Of a DNA stretch of 64,000 nt, positions 52,967 to 63,131 are shown piece by piece. This stretch comes from Lachnobacterium bovis DSM 14045. GTDB lineage: Bacteria; Bacillota; Clostridia; Lachnospirales; Lachnospiraceae. The notes below the pieces were generated by a model. The model ran no database searches. It saw only the letters and a list, made by a program, of their open reading frames with translations, and was not told the DNA's origin. A program made the position numbers and the translations under genes. Positions within the stretch are counted from its first letter, which is position 1. Each line of letters opens with the position of its first letter. The DNA lies in contig NZ_FNPG01000009.1 in assembly GCF_900107245.1 (NCBI RefSeq), positions 1 through 64,000 of the forward strand, given 5' to 3'.

Positions 52967-53926
52967 TTAATCTTTTTTCAAGGAAACATCTAATTGTGGA
53001 TAAGGTATGTTAATATTATGGGCATCTAACTGATTTTTTATTTCTTCTGTTAAATCCCATTTTACTTCCCAATAATCCTCAGCATTAACCCAAACTCTAA
53101 GTTGCATATCAACAGCGCTCTCTCCAAGCTCAGATACAAAAACTTTTATACCTTTGTCTTGTAAAACTCTATCATCATTTGCTGCAATATTTCTTAGAAC
53201 TGTTTTAACAATGGATAAGTCTGTATCATATCCTACACCAACTCCGAATGTAATCATTCTTTCTGACATCTTTGATACATTTGTTAAACTTGTATTTGAT
53301 AATGTACCATTTGGAATAAGTATCATTCTATTATCTACAGTTAATAGTTTTGTATAAAAAATTGTTATTTCATGAACAGTTCCTTCTTCTTTAGAACTAT
53401 TGTTAACAATATAATCACCAACTACGAATGGTTTTAAGAGTAAAATCAAAACTCCTCCTGCGAAGTTTGACAAGCTTCCCTGCAAAGCAAGACCCATTGT
53501 TAAACCTGCTGAACCGACAATAGCTACAACAGAACTTGCAAGACCAAATTTAGCAAGTATACCCATACCAATCAAAATATAGATAGCATATTTAACTAAT
53601 GAGCATAAAAATGTATTTACACCTTTTTCAACACCAAATTTATTTAATGATCTATTAAGAATCTTAATTACTGCTTTTACAATTTTTCTAGCAATAAAAA
53701 TAACAATAATGACCGCTACAATATTTAATAAGAAATCTAAACCTTGAGGTATGAGATCCTCCATCCATTTTTTTAAAATTGATGGTTTCTCTACTACATT
53801 TTGAACTGCATCAGCTGCACTGTCAGAAACCTTATTAATCTTATCTTCTGTTGTCTCTTTAGCAAGCACATTATTGAATATCTTAGAAAATTTCCCACAT
53901 GCACCAATAAAATCGTACGAATTCAT
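52967..53926 (-). CDS. mscS: MscS-type mechanosensitive channel
   Basis: The 319-residue membrane channel opens under tension to protect from osmotic shock. It has a hydrophilic N-terminal lead (residues 1-60), three membrane helices (about 63-85, 100-120 and 130-160), the pore helix rich in Gly/Ala (GLTMGLALQGSLSNFAGG), and the cytoplasmic MscS domain (KPFVVGDYIVNNSSKEEGTVHEI). ATG at 53926 is chosen over a GTG at 53932 because of the spacing to AGGAAG. It is transcribed alone. Confidence 0.93.
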   Translation of the reverse strand: MNSYDFIGACGKFSKIFNNVLAKETTEDKINKVSDSAADAVQNVVEKPSILKKWMEDLIPQGLDFLLNIVAVIIVIFIARKIVKAVIKILNRSLNKFGVEKGVNTFLCSLVKYAIYILIGMGILAKFGLASSVVAIVGSAGLTMGLALQGSLSNFAGGVLILLLKPFVVGDYIVNNSSKEEGTVHEITIFYTKLLTVDNRMILIPNGTLSNTSLTNVSKMSERMITFGVGVGYDTDLSIVKTVLRNIAANDDRVLQDKGIKVFVSELGESAVDMQLRVWVNAEDYWEVKWDLTEEIKNQLDAHNINIPYPQLDVSLKKD

Positions 53927-54014
53927 CCTCACTACTTCCTTTCATATCTTAAATTCACGGATAGTATAACATAGAATTTTGTATAATTAAAGTAGTGAAA
54001 GAAAAAAGAATAAA

Positions 54015-55178
54015 TTATTTTACTCTTCTAACTCTTAATACTCCATCAATTGCTCTTAATTTTTCTAAAACATCTTCATCTAGCTTAGAATCAACATCTA
54101 TAAGAGAATATGCATAATCGCCTTTTCCTTTATTTGTCAAATCTGAAACGTTAACATCAGCATCTTTTAAAACAGTTGTATATTGAGCAATCATACCTTT
54201 GTTATTTCTATGTAAAATACTAATTCTTCCCTCGCTATCACAAGATCCCATGCTACAATCAGGGAAGTTTACTGAGTGTACGATATTTCCATTTTCAATG
54301 AAATCACGTAATTCTCTAACTGCCATCATTGCACAATTATCTTCTGACTCAGATGTAGATGCTCCTAAGTGTGGAGTTACAATACAGTTTTTAGCTCCTG
54401 CTGTTGTTTCATTAGGGAAATCTGATATATATTTTCCTAATTTATCGTTATTTAATGCATCAACTACAGCTTCTTCATCAACTAATAAATCTCTTGCAAA
54501 ATTTAGTAATACTGCATTTGGTTTCATCATAGCGATTGCATCTTTATCAATCATTTTTTTAGTTGAATCTAATAATGGAACATGAATTGTTATAAAATCA
54601 CAATTTTTATAAATTTCTTCAACATTACTGATATGTTTGATATTATGTGATAAATTCCAAGCTGCATTAACTGAGATATATGGATCATATCCGTAAACTT
54701 CCATTCCAAGGTGTTGTGCAGCATTTGCTACTAAAACACCAATTGCTCCAAGTCCAATTACACCTAATTTTTTTCCTGAAATTTCGTGACCTGCAAATTT
54801 CTTTTTTTGTTTTTCAGCTCTTTTTGCAATTGTCTCATCATCCTGGTTATCTAGAATCCATTCTACTCCACCAAAAATATCTCTTGAGGCATATAACATT
54901 CCTGCTAAAACCAACTCTTTTACACCATTAGCATTAGCACCTGGTGTGTTAAAAACAACAATACCTTGTTCTGCGCATTTATCTAAAGGTATGTTATTTA
55001 CTCCTGCACCTGCTCTTGCAACTGCTAATAATGATTCTGGTAATTCCATATCATGCATTGCGCAGCTTCTAACTAAAACTGCCTCTGCTTCTTCAACTTT
55101 ATCTACTTTTTTATAATCTTTAGAAAATAATTTTAAACCTACATCTGCGATAGGATTTAAGCATGTATAATTAAACAT
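54015..55178 (-). CDS. serA: D-3-phosphoglycerate dehydrogenase
   Basis: SerA oxidises 3-phosphoglycerate, the first step of serine synthesis. The 387-residue protein has the NAD-binding GLGAIGVLVANAA, the catalytic Arg and Glu region (NFARDLLVDEEAV), the catalytic His in HLGASTSES, and a C-terminal ACT domain (about 315-387) that in other species gives serine feedback. It is the last gene of the leuB-ilvD-ilvB-serC-serA run, 17 bases after serC, so serine and branched-chain synthesis may be co-expressed. Confidence 0.96.
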   Translation of the reverse strand: MFNYTCLNPIADVGLKLFSKDYKKVDKVEEAEAVLVRSCAMHDMELPESLLAVARAGAGVNNIPLDKCAEQGIVVFNTPGANANGVKELVLAGMLYASRDIFGGVEWILDNQDDETIAKRAEKQKKKFAGHEISGKKLGVIGLGAIGVLVANAAQHLGMEVYGYDPYISVNAAWNLSHNIKHISNVEEIYKNCDFITIHVPLLDSTKKMIDKDAIAMMKPNAVLLNFARDLLVDEEAVVDALNNDKLGKYISDFPNETTAGAKNCIVTPHLGASTSESEDNCAMMAVRELRDFIENGNIVHSVNFPDCSMGSCDSEGRISILHRNNKGMIAQYTTVLKDADVNVSDLTNKGKGDYAYSLIDVDSKLDEDVLEKLRAIDGVLRVRRVK

Positions 55179-55195
55179 TTCCTACTCCTTACTAT

Positions 55196-56278
55196 TTATA
55201 AATTCTTTTTTTCAAACTCTCTCATAAACTCAACTAGTTTTTCAACGCCTTCTTTTGGCATAGCATTATAAATTGATGCTCTCATTCCACCAACTGTTCT
55301 ATGTCCTTTTAAGTTAACAAATCCAGCTTTTGCTGCTTCTTCAACAAATTTAGCGTCTAATTCTTTATCTCCTGTAACAAATGGCACATTCATTAATGAA
55401 CGATCTTTCTTTTCAACTGTTCCCTTAAATAATTTACTTTGATCTAAGAAATCATATAATACTTTAGCTTTTTCTTCATTAAGCTCTTTCATTTTTTCAA
55501 GACCGCCTAGTTTTTTAAGCCATTTAAATACTTTTCCGCAAATATAAATATTGTAGCAAGGTGGTGTATTATATAATGATGCACTATCTGCCTGTGTTTT
55601 ATATTTTAACATTGTTGGTGTAAATGGCATAACATCATCTCTTACTAAATCTTTTCTAATAATTACAACTACTACACCTGCTGGTCCAACATTTTTTTGA
55701 ACACCACCATAGATAAGTGCATATTTGCTAACATCAACTGGCTCAGATAAGAAACATGAAGATACATCAGCTACTAAATCTACACCCTTTGTATTAGGTA
55801 ACTGTTTATATTTTGTTCCATAAATAGTATTATTTTCACAAATATATACATAATCCATATCATCTGTAATAGCTAAATCTGAACAATCTGGAATATATGT
55901 AAATGTCTTATCTGCTGATGAAGCAAGTTCAACAACTTCACCATATTTTTTTGCTTCTGCTGCTGCTTTTTTTGCCCATTGTCCAGTAATAATGTATCCG
56001 GCTTTTTTATTTTTCATTAAGTTCATTGGGATTGCTGCGAACTGTTGTGAAGCTCCTCCCTGTAAAAATAAAACATCATAATTGTCTGGAATATTCATTA
56101 ATTCTCTTAAATCTGCCTCTGCTTCTTTAATGATGTCATCATATACTTTTGAACGATGACTCATCTCCATTACAGACATCCCACACCCTTTATAATCAAG
56201 CATTTCATCTGCTGCCTCTTGTAAAACTTCCTCTGGCAAAACTGCTGGTCCTGCTGAGAAATTGTAAACTCTACTCAT
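55196..56278 (-). CDS. serC: Phosphoserine aminotransferase
   Basis: SerC, a PLP enzyme of class V, makes phosphoserine in the second serine step. The 360-residue protein starts with the typical VYNFSAGPAVLPEEV and has the PLP-binding lysine in GGVQKNVGPAG, with the phosphate-binding loops (LQGGASQQF, near residue 73) and the C-terminal HRTVGGMRAS. It lies between ilvB and serA with short gaps. A phosphoserine phosphatase gene (serB) is not in the window. Confidence 0.96.
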   Translation of the reverse strand: MSRVYNFSAGPAVLPEEVLQEAADEMLDYKGCGMSVMEMSHRSKVYDDIIKEAEADLRELMNIPDNYDVLFLQGGASQQFAAIPMNLMKNKKAGYIITGQWAKKAAAEAKKYGEVVELASSADKTFTYIPDCSDLAITDDMDYVYICENNTIYGTKYKQLPNTKGVDLVADVSSCFLSEPVDVSKYALIYGGVQKNVGPAGVVVVIIRKDLVRDDVMPFTPTMLKYKTQADSASLYNTPPCYNIYICGKVFKWLKKLGGLEKMKELNEEKAKVLYDFLDQSKLFKGTVEKKDRSLMNVPFVTGDKELDAKFVEEAAKAGFVNLKGHRTVGGMRASIYNAMPKEGVEKLVEFMREFEKKNL

Positions 56279-56322
56279 TTTTAACTTCCTCCTAAATAAT
56301 TACTTTTAAAACTTTTAAAATC

Positions 56323-58068
56323 TTATTTTTTTTGCAAATCACTTTCATCAAATGATTGACTTATTGGTGCGCCTGGGGCAACCATTGGCCATACTTTCTC
56401 ATCTGAATCAATTATGCAGTCTATTACAAATGGACCATCACATTTAATTGCTTCTTCTAAAGCCTTTTCAAACTCTTCTCTTGAAGTTACACGTTTTGCT
56501 ATTGCACCTAGACCCTCTGCAACCTTCACAAAATCAACACCATCATCTAAAACCGTAGCTGAATAACGCTGACCATAGAAAAGATTTTGCCACTGACGAA
56601 CCATTCCTAACACATGATTATTTATTACAATTTGTATAAGTGGAAGATGTTCTCTTGCTGCTGTAGCAATTTCGTTTAGATTCATTCTAAAACATCCATC
56701 TCCCGCAATATTTACGACCTGTTTATCTTTTAATGCAACCTGAGCTCCAATTGCTGCTCCAAGTCCATAGCCCATTGTTCCTAATCCACCTGATGTCAAG
56801 AAAGTATGTGGATTTTTAAATTTATAAAATTGAGCTACCCACATCTGATGCTGACCAACTTCTGTTACAATTACAGCATCTCCCTTTGTCTCTTCGTAAA
56901 GTTTTTCGATGATATATGGACCGCTTAAACCTTCTTTTGGATATGTAAGTGGAAACTGTTCTTTATATGATTGAATTTCATCTAGCCAATCTTTATGATT
57001 TGCCTTCTTTAATTTTGGATTAATTAATTTTAGTATTTCCTTTACATCGCCAATTACTGCTGCATCAACTCTTATATTCTTATTAATTTCAGCAGCATCT
57101 ATTTCAAATTGTAAAATTTTTGCATTTTTTGCAAATTCTTTTGGATTACCAATTACTCTATCAGAAAATCTAACACCAACCGAAATCAACAAATCACACT
57201 TACTTACGCCAATATTTGATGTTTTAGTACCATGCATTCCCAACATTCCAGTATAATTTGGTTTAGTACCATCAAATGCACCTTTTCCCATTAATGAATC
57301 ACAGACTGGTGCATCAACTAATTCAACAAACTTACTAAGTTCTTCCGAAGCACCAGAAATAACTGCTCCACCACCAACAAAAATAAATGGTTTTTTAGCC
57401 GATTCAATTAGTTTAACTGCTTCTTCTATTTCTTCACTTTCTATTTCAGTTGAATTTAATTTAATTTCTACTTTTTTCCCATTTTTTAGCACTTTATGTA
57501 CTCTTGATAGTAAATCTGTTTCTTTCTTAGTAGCTTTTTTCTGTGGTATAAACTCATATTCTACTTCCGCGCCAGTAACGTCTTTTGCAATGTCAACAAG
57601 CACAGGGCCTGGTCGGCCGCTTTGTGCTATTGAAAATGCTCTTCTCATAGTAGGTGCTAAATCTTTTATATCTTTTACAATAAAATTATGTTTCGTAATA
57701 GGCATAGTAATTCCCGTTATATCTATTTCTTGAAAAGAATCTTTTCCCAATAATGGAACTGTAACATTACATGTAATTGCAACAATTGGAACTGAATCCA
57801 TATATGCAGTTGCTATACCTGTAACTAGATTAGTTGCTCCTGGTCCAGATGTTGCAAAACACACTCCTACCTTACCTGTTGCTCTTGCGTATCCATCAGC
57901 TGCATGAGCTGCTCCTTGTTCATGAGATGTCAAAACATGATGTATATCTTTTTGTTTGTATAACGCATCATATACATTCAAAATTGCTCCACCTGGATAA
58001 CCAAATACTGTGTCTACACCCTGTTCTCTTAAGCTTTCTAATACTACTTCTGCTCCTGTTTTCTTCAT
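56323..58068 (-). CDS. ilvB: Acetolactate synthase, large subunit
   Basis: This ThDP- and FAD-dependent enzyme makes acetolactate for valine, leucine and isoleucine. The roughly 581-residue chain has the catalytic glutamate in TSHEQGAAHAADG near residue 50, the FAD-binding middle domain (GGGAVISGAS), and the ThDP motif GDGCFRMN with NNHVLGMVRQW near the end. ATG at 58068 is preferred to 58074 because GGGG lies too close to the latter. No small regulatory subunit (ilvN/ilvH) follows in the operon, so it must be encoded elsewhere if present. Confidence 0.95.
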   Translation of the reverse strand: MKKTGAEVVLESLREQGVDTVFGYPGGAILNVYDALYKQKDIHHVLTSHEQGAAHAADGYARATGKVGVCFATSGPGATNLVTGIATAYMDSVPIVAITCNVTVPLLGKDSFQEIDITGITMPITKHNFIVKDIKDLAPTMRRAFSIAQSGRPGPVLVDIAKDVTGAEVEYEFIPQKKATKKETDLLSRVHKVLKNGKKVEIKLNSTEIESEEIEEAVKLIESAKKPFIFVGGGAVISGASEELSKFVELVDAPVCDSLMGKGAFDGTKPNYTGMLGMHGTKTSNIGVSKCDLLISVGVRFSDRVIGNPKEFAKNAKILQFEIDAAEINKNIRVDAAVIGDVKEILKLINPKLKKANHKDWLDEIQSYKEQFPLTYPKEGLSGPYIIEKLYEETKGDAVIVTEVGQHQMWVAQFYKFKNPHTFLTSGGLGTMGYGLGAAIGAQVALKDKQVVNIAGDGCFRMNLNEIATAAREHLPLIQIVINNHVLGMVRQWQNLFYGQRYSATVLDDGVDFVKVAEGLGAIAKRVTSREEFEKALEEAIKCDGPFVIDCIIDSDEKVWPMVAPGAPISQSFDESDLQKK

Positions 58069-58096
58069 CTTCATGTCCCCTTAATCTTTAATAGGT

Positions 58097-59767
58097 TTAT
58101 TTAAAATTGTTTTCTAAAATTGCTCCTCTGTTTCCAGATGTAACCATAGCAGCATATCTTGCTAAATAGCCAGTTTTAACTTTTGGTTCTCTTGGCTGCC
58201 AGTTTTTACGTCTTTCCTCTAGAACATTTTCATCAACATCTAACTCTAATTTCATATTTGGGATATCAATTTTAATGATGTCTCCCTCTTCAACTAATGC
58301 AATTGGTCCGCCAAGTGCTGCTTCTGGAGAAACGTGTCCAATCGAAGCACCTCTTGAAGCACCTGAGAAACGTCCATCTGTAATAAGTGCAACTGAGCTT
58401 CCTAGCCCCATTCCTGCAATAGCTGATGTTGGATTAAGCATCTCTCTCATTCCCGGACCACCTTTTGGACCTTCGTATCTGATGACTACAACATCACCTG
58501 GTACAATTTTTCCACCTTTAATTGCTTTAATTGCATCTTCTTCACAATCAAATACTCTTGCAGGTCCTTCATGAACCATCATCTCTTCTACAACTGCAGA
58601 ACGTTTAACAACCGATCCGTCTGGTGCTAAATTACCTTTTAATACTGCTAAACCACCAGTTTTTGAATATGGATTATCTGTTGTTCTGATTACTTCTGGA
58701 TTCATATTAACTGCATTTTTAATGTTTTCGCCTATTGTTTTTCCTGTAACAGTCATACATTCTGTATTAATTAAACCTATATCAGCTAGTTCTTTCATAA
58801 CTGCATAAACTCCTCCAGCTTCATTAAGGTCTTCCATATATGTTGGACCTGCTGGAGCTAAGTGACATAAGTTTGGTGTTTTTTCACTGATTGGATTTGC
58901 AAATGAAATGTCAAAATCGAAACCAACTTCATGTGCAATAGCTGGTAAATGTAACATTGAATTTGTAGAACAACCTAATGCCATATCTACTGTTAACGCA
59001 TTTAAAATTGCATCTTTTGTCATAATATCTCTTGGACAAATATTTTTTCTATACATTTCCATAACAGCCATTCCAGCTCGTTTAGCAAGTTTAATTCTTT
59101 CTGAATAAACTGCTGGAATAGTACCGTTTCCTCTTAATCCCATTCCCAAAGCTTCTGTTAAACAATTCATAGAATTTGCTGTGTACATTCCTGAACATGA
59201 ACCACATGTAGGACAAACTTTTTCCTCATACTCTTTTACATCATCCTCTGTCATTGAACCTGAAGCATATGCGCCAACAGCTTCAAACATAGATGATAAA
59301 CTACGCTTCTTTCCGCCAATTCTACCAGCTAGCATTGGACCACCTGACACAAATACAGTTGGTACATTAATTCTTGCCGCTGCCATTAATAAACCTGGTA
59401 CATTCTTATCACAGTTTGGAACCATAACTAATGCATCAAACTGATGTGCAAGTGCCATACATTCTGTTGAATCGGCAATCAAATCTCTTGTAACCAATGA
59501 GTATTTCATTCCAACGTGACCCATAGCTATTCCGTCACATACTGCTATTGCAGGGAATACTACAGGCATTCCACCTGCTTCTGCAACACCTAACTTAACA
59601 GCATTTACAATTTTATCAATATTCATATGTCCTGGAACTATCTCATTATATGAACTTACAATTCCGACTAATGGTTTTTTTATTTCTTCTGGAGTAAATC
59701 CTAATGCATTTAATAAACTTCTAGCTGGAGCCTGTTGCATTCCAGCTTTCATATTATCACTTTTCAT
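58097..59767 (-). CDS. ilvD: Dihydroxy-acid dehydratase
   Basis: IlvD dehydrates dihydroxy-acids in valine and isoleucine synthesis and carries an iron-sulfur cluster. The roughly 556-residue protein has the cysteine motifs CDKNVPGLL (near 120) and [16 protein letters not shown] (near 190), with the conserved [10 protein letters not shown] near 470. ATG at 59767 is preferred to 59803 because AGGAAGG lies upstream of it. It stands between leuB and ilvB in the operon. Confidence 0.96.
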   Translation of the reverse strand: MKSDNMKAGMQQAPARSLLNALGFTPEEIKKPLVGIVSSYNEIVPGHMNIDKIVNAVKLGVAEAGGMPVVFPAIAVCDGIAMGHVGMKYSLVTRDLIADSTECMALAHQFDALVMVPNCDKNVPGLLMAAARINVPTVFVSGGPMLAGRIGGKKRSLSSMFEAVGAYASGSMTEDDVKEYEEKVCPTCGSCSGMYTANSMNCLTEALGMGLRGNGTIPAVYSERIKLAKRAGMAVMEMYRKNICPRDIMTKDAILNALTVDMALGCSTNSMLHLPAIAHEVGFDFDISFANPISEKTPNLCHLAPAGPTYMEDLNEAGGVYAVMKELADIGLINTECMTVTGKTIGENIKNAVNMNPEVIRTTDNPYSKTGGLAVLKGNLAPDGSVVKRSAVVEEMMVHEGPARVFDCEEDAIKAIKGGKIVPGDVVVIRYEGPKGGPGMREMLNPTSAIAGMGLGSSVALITDGRFSGASRGASIGHVSPEAALGGPIALVEEGDIIKIDIPNMKLELDVDENVLEERRKNWQPREPKVKTGYLARYAAMVTSGNRGAILENNFK

Positions 59768-59848
59768 AATATAAACTTCCTTCCTGATTTTTCGCCAAAT
59801 CAAATCTTATCTTATGGTAAAACAAAAATGGAAAAATTTCAAGCTTTT

Positions 59849-60979
59849 TTACTGTAATGTATGACAGTAAATTTCTTCTACAATAAGATCTCCAATCTCT
59901 TTTGTTCCTACTTGTTTGACATTTTCAGTGTTTTCTGCATCATTTTCATTCTTTTGAGGCATAATATCAATTGTACGATATCCTTTTTCTAATACTCTTT
60001 GAACAGCATTTTCAACATCTTTTGCTGCATCATCTAAATCAAATGAATATCTTAACATCATTGCTGCACTTAAAATTGTTGCTATTGGATTAGCAATTCC
60101 TTTTCCTGCAATATCTGGAGCTGATCCGCCACTAGGTTCGTATAAGCCAAATTTTGTATCATTTAAGCTTGCTGATGAAAGCATTCCGATTGAACCTGTT
60201 ATCATACTAGCTTCATCTGATAAAATGTCACCAAACATGTTCTCTGTTAAAACTACATCAAATTGTTTTGGATCTTTTACAAGTTGCATAGCTGCATTAT
60301 CTACTAACATGTGCTCATACTGAACTTCTGGATAATCTTTTGCAACTTCTTCTACTACACTTCTCCATAGTCTTGATGAATCTAATACATTAGCTTTATC
60401 TACGGAAGTTACTTTTTTATTTCTCTTCATTGCTATATCAAATGCTCTAATAGCAATTCTTCTTATTTCGTTTTCATTATATGTTAAAGTATCTGTTGCT
60501 GTTTTAACTCCGTCAACTTCCTCTGTATGTCTTTTTCCAAAATATAAACCACCTGTAAGTTCTCGCATAATCATCAAGTCAAATCCACCTTCAATAATAT
60601 CCTCTCTTAATGGACATGCCTTTTTTAATTCTTTATATAAATATGCTGGACGTAAATTTGCAAAAAGATTTAATGCCTTTCTAATCTTTAAAAGACCTGC
60701 TTCTGGGCGTAATTCAGGTGCCAATTTATACCAAGGAGATGTTGATGTATTTCCTCCTATTGATCCCATTAAAATTGCATCCTGTTGTTTTGCTGTTTCA
60801 ATTGCTTCATCTGTTAGTGGAACTCCAGTTGCATCGATTGAGCAACCTCCCATTAGAATATCTGTATAACTAAATCCTAGTTTATATTTCTTTGCAACTG
60901 CATCTAAAACCTTTTTTGCCTCACCTACGACTTCTGGTCCTATACCGTCTCCTGCTATTAATCCAATTTTATAATTCAT
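59849..60979 (-). CDS. leuB: 3-Isopropylmalate dehydrogenase
   Basis: LeuB oxidatively decarboxylates 3-isopropylmalate in leucine synthesis. The 376-residue protein has the substrate loop and metal-binding region: LRPEAGLLKIRK (near 90), VDKANVLDSSRLWR (near 190) and ITGSIGMLSSASL (near 265). GGAGG precedes the ATG. It is the first gene of the amino-acid operon, with a promoter about 90 bases upstream. leuA, leuC and leuD are not in the window. Confidence 0.96.
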   Translation of the reverse strand: MNYKIGLIAGDGIGPEVVGEAKKVLDAVAKKYKLGFSYTDILMGGCSIDATGVPLTDEAIETAKQQDAILMGSIGGNTSTSPWYKLAPELRPEAGLLKIRKALNLFANLRPAYLYKELKKACPLREDIIEGGFDLMIMRELTGGLYFGKRHTEEVDGVKTATDTLTYNENEIRRIAIRAFDIAMKRNKKVTSVDKANVLDSSRLWRSVVEEVAKDYPEVQYEHMLVDNAAMQLVKDPKQFDVVLTENMFGDILSDEASMITGSIGMLSSASLNDTKFGLYEPSGGSAPDIAGKGIANPIATILSAAMMLRYSFDLDDAAKDVENAVQRVLEKGYRTIDIMPQKNENDAENTENVKQVGTKEIGDLIVEEIYCHTLQ

Positions 60980-61069
60980 TTAACTAAACCTCCATTTATA
61001 TTAATTTTCTTTAATCTTCTAAGTTTTCTGAATCTTTTTACTATTCCTGAAATTTATAGACTACTAATA

Positions 61070-61098
61070 ATGATATAACAAAATGGAATTTTTGACAA
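61070..61098 (-). promoter_or_regulatory. Promoter of the leuB-ilvD-ilvB-serC-serA operon
   Basis: The minus strand has TTGTCA, 17 bases, then TATCAT, about 90 bases before the leuB start codon. Confidence 0.6.
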
Positions 61099-61189
61099 CG
61101 TTTTAATCTATCGTAGTTTTTTATAATATAAATAACATATAGTTATACTAATCTGTTTTTATTATTCCAAATAGTGATATTGTTTTTCA

Positions 61190-61272
61190 AAAAAAATCTA
61201 CACTCGAAGCCATGTATTAATACTCTTGTTAAAAAACAATATATTAAAACAAACACAACGAATGTAGATTTT
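61190..61272 (-). terminator. Long-loop terminator after yajC
   Basis: AAAATCTACATTCG and CGAGTGTAGATTTT pair, separated by about 50 bases that include GTATTAATAC. Eight T follow on the minus strand. It can end the tgt-yajC transcript. Confidence 0.6.
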
Positions 61273-61297
61273 AAAAAATTATATTCTTTTATCAGAA

Positions 61298-61603
61298 TTA
61301 TTTATCCTGTTTTTCAACTTGTACAATAGCTGATTTTTGCATTGGAATACGACAATTTCTGTTGTTTCCAAATTCAACAATAACAAGATCTTCCTGAATA
61401 TCTACAACACTACCATAAAAACCTGCTGATGTAAGAATTGAATCGCCTACTTCAAGTTCTTTTATCATGATTTCTTTCTGCTGTTGTTCTTTCTTCTGTG
61501 GTCTGATCATGAAAAAGTACATAAGACCAAACATTACAACTAAAAGTGCCATTGACAAATAGTTGAATCCTGCTGAAGAAGATGACAATAAAATTGTACT
61601 CAT
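61298..61603 (-). CDS. yajC: Preprotein translocase subunit YajC
   Basis: YajC is a small partner of the SecDF part of the Sec translocase. The 101-residue protein has one membrane helix (about 12-34), the typical RPQKKEQQQ cytoplasmic stretch, then GDSILTSAGFYGSVVDI. It follows tgt after 106 bases, the gene order tgt-yajC known in many bacteria. secD/secF are not in the window. Confidence 0.95.
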   Translation of the reverse strand: MSTILLSSSSAGFNYLSMALLVVMFGLMYFFMIRPQKKEQQQKEIMIKELEVGDSILTSAGFYGSVVDIQEDLVIVEFGNNRNCRIPMQKSAIVQVEKQDK

Positions 61604-61709
61604 ATATTTATCCTCCTAAGTTTCCTTTAGCTTCTATTCATATTTTTATATGATTAGACATAAACACACACACTATTTTACACAAATATTCCAAAGGATA
61701 CAAGATATT

Positions 61710-62870
61710 TTAACCATTTTCTTGTTCTTTTTCTCTATTAATTTGACCCATATTGTATAATTTTTCTTCTTTGTAACTTTTAAATCTTCCTTCTTCAAGA
61801 GATGTGCGAATTTCTTCCATCATAGTATTGTAAAAATAGAGATTATGTAATACACAAAGTCTCATACCAAGCATTTCTTTTGCTTTTAATAAATGACGAA
61901 TATATGCTCTTGAATATGACTGACATGCAGGACATCCACAACCTTCTTCGATTGGTCTCATATCTTTTTCATATTTTTTATTAAATAAATTAATCTTACC
62001 CTGATTAGTATATACATGACCATGACGACCATTTCTACTTGGATAAACACAATCAAAGAAATCGATTCCTCGTTCTACGCCTTCTAAAATATTAGCTGGT
62101 GTACCGACACCCATAAGGTATGTTGGTTTATTAACTGGCAAATGCGGAACTACTGCATCTAAAACGCCATACATCTGTTCGTGAGATTCACCTACTGCAA
62201 GTCCACCTACTGCATAACCATCTAAGTCCATTTCAGAAATTCGTTTTGCATGATCAATTCGAATATCATCATATACTGCACCCTGATTAATACCAAACAA
62301 TAATTGTTCTTTATTAACTGTATCTTCAAGCGAATTAAGTCTCGCCATTTCCTTTTTACATCTTTCTAACCATCTTGTAGTTCTAGCGACCGAATCGCTT
62401 ACATAGCGTCTTTCTGCTAACGCAGGTGGACATTCATCAAAAGCCATTGCAATTGTCGAACCTAAGTTAGACTGAATTTGCATACTTTCTTCAGGACCCA
62501 TAAAAATTTTACGACCATCAATATGAGAATTAAAGTATACGCCTTCTTCTTTTATTTTTCTAAGCCCTGCAAGTGAAAATACCTGGAATCCGCCAGAATC
62601 TGTTAAGATAGGTCTATCCCAATTCATAAATTTATGTAATCCACCAACTTCTTTAATTAATTTATCACCTGTTCTAACATGTAAGTGATAAGTGTTAGAA
62701 AGTTCAACCTGACATTTAATATTCTTTAAATCATTAGTTGAAACGGCACCTTTAATAGCCGCTACTGTACCAACATTCATAAAAACCGGAGTTTGAATAT
62801 CTCCGTGAATTGTATGAAATACACCTCGTTTTGCTCTACCTTCTTGCTTCAATAATTCGTATTTTGCCAT
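61710..62870 (-). CDS. tgt: tRNA-guanine transglycosylase
   Basis: Tgt exchanges guanine-34 for the queuosine precursor in tRNAs with GUN anticodons. The 386-residue barrel has the nucleophile region (DSGGFQVFSL, near 93), catalytic Asp in GIDFFDCVYPSRNGRHG (near 265), and the zinc site (GCGCPACQ near 308, and H near 349). GGAG precedes the ATG. It is first in a tgt-yajC transcript and lies divergent to aroC. queA is not in the window. Confidence 0.97.
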   Translation of the reverse strand: MAKYELLKQEGRAKRGVFHTIHGDIQTPVFMNVGTVAAIKGAVSTNDLKNIKCQVELSNTYHLHVRTGDKLIKEVGGLHKFMNWDRPILTDSGGFQVFSLAGLRKIKEEGVYFNSHIDGRKIFMGPEESMQIQSNLGSTIAMAFDECPPALAERRYVSDSVARTTRWLERCKKEMARLNSLEDTVNKEQLLFGINQGAVYDDIRIDHAKRISEMDLDGYAVGGLAVGESHEQMYGVLDAVVPHLPVNKPTYLMGVGTPANILEGVERGIDFFDCVYPSRNGRHGHVYTNQGKINLFNKKYEKDMRPIEEGCGCPACQSYSRAYIRHLLKAKEMLGMRLCVLHNLYFYNTMMEEIRTSLEEGRFKSYKEEKLYNMGQINREKEQENG

Positions 62871-63077
62871 TATTGATCTCCTTTTTTCTCTACTTGTGAC
62901 ATCTTAAGTTCAATTTCTAAAACACAGTTAGACGAACCTTTAGAAATATATTCTATTAAATTATAACGAATGTAATGCTATAAAATATACATCTAAAATG
63001 AAGTCACTGAGCTTTAATTATATACCCTTTATTCTTATTTGGCTACATATATAATATTTTTTTATATATATTCATTT

Positions 63078-63105
63078 TTGTTTCTATTTTTGTTATAATT
63101 ATAAT
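63078..63105 (+). promoter_or_regulatory. Promoter of aroC
   Basis: TTGTTT, 16 bases, then TATAAT, 27 bases before the ATG. A second TATAAT overlaps six bases upstream. Confidence 0.5.
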
Positions 63106-63131
63106 TAGTTTTTTATAAAGGAGATTTAAAT

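Larger units (their letters stand above)
60980..61297. other. Intergenic region leuB / yajC
   Basis: The 318 bases hold the yajC terminator (61190-61272), a consensus promoter for leuB (61070-61098) and about 90 bases of leuB leader. No T-box signature, leader peptide rich in branched-chain codons, or riboswitch was recognised. Confidence 0.45.

Noticed and set aside
60980-61297. T-box, leader peptide or attenuator controlling the leuB operon
   Set aside because: No T-box motif or run of branched-chain codons with an RBS was found. The only strong hairpin fits the end of yajC and lies upstream of the leuB promoter.
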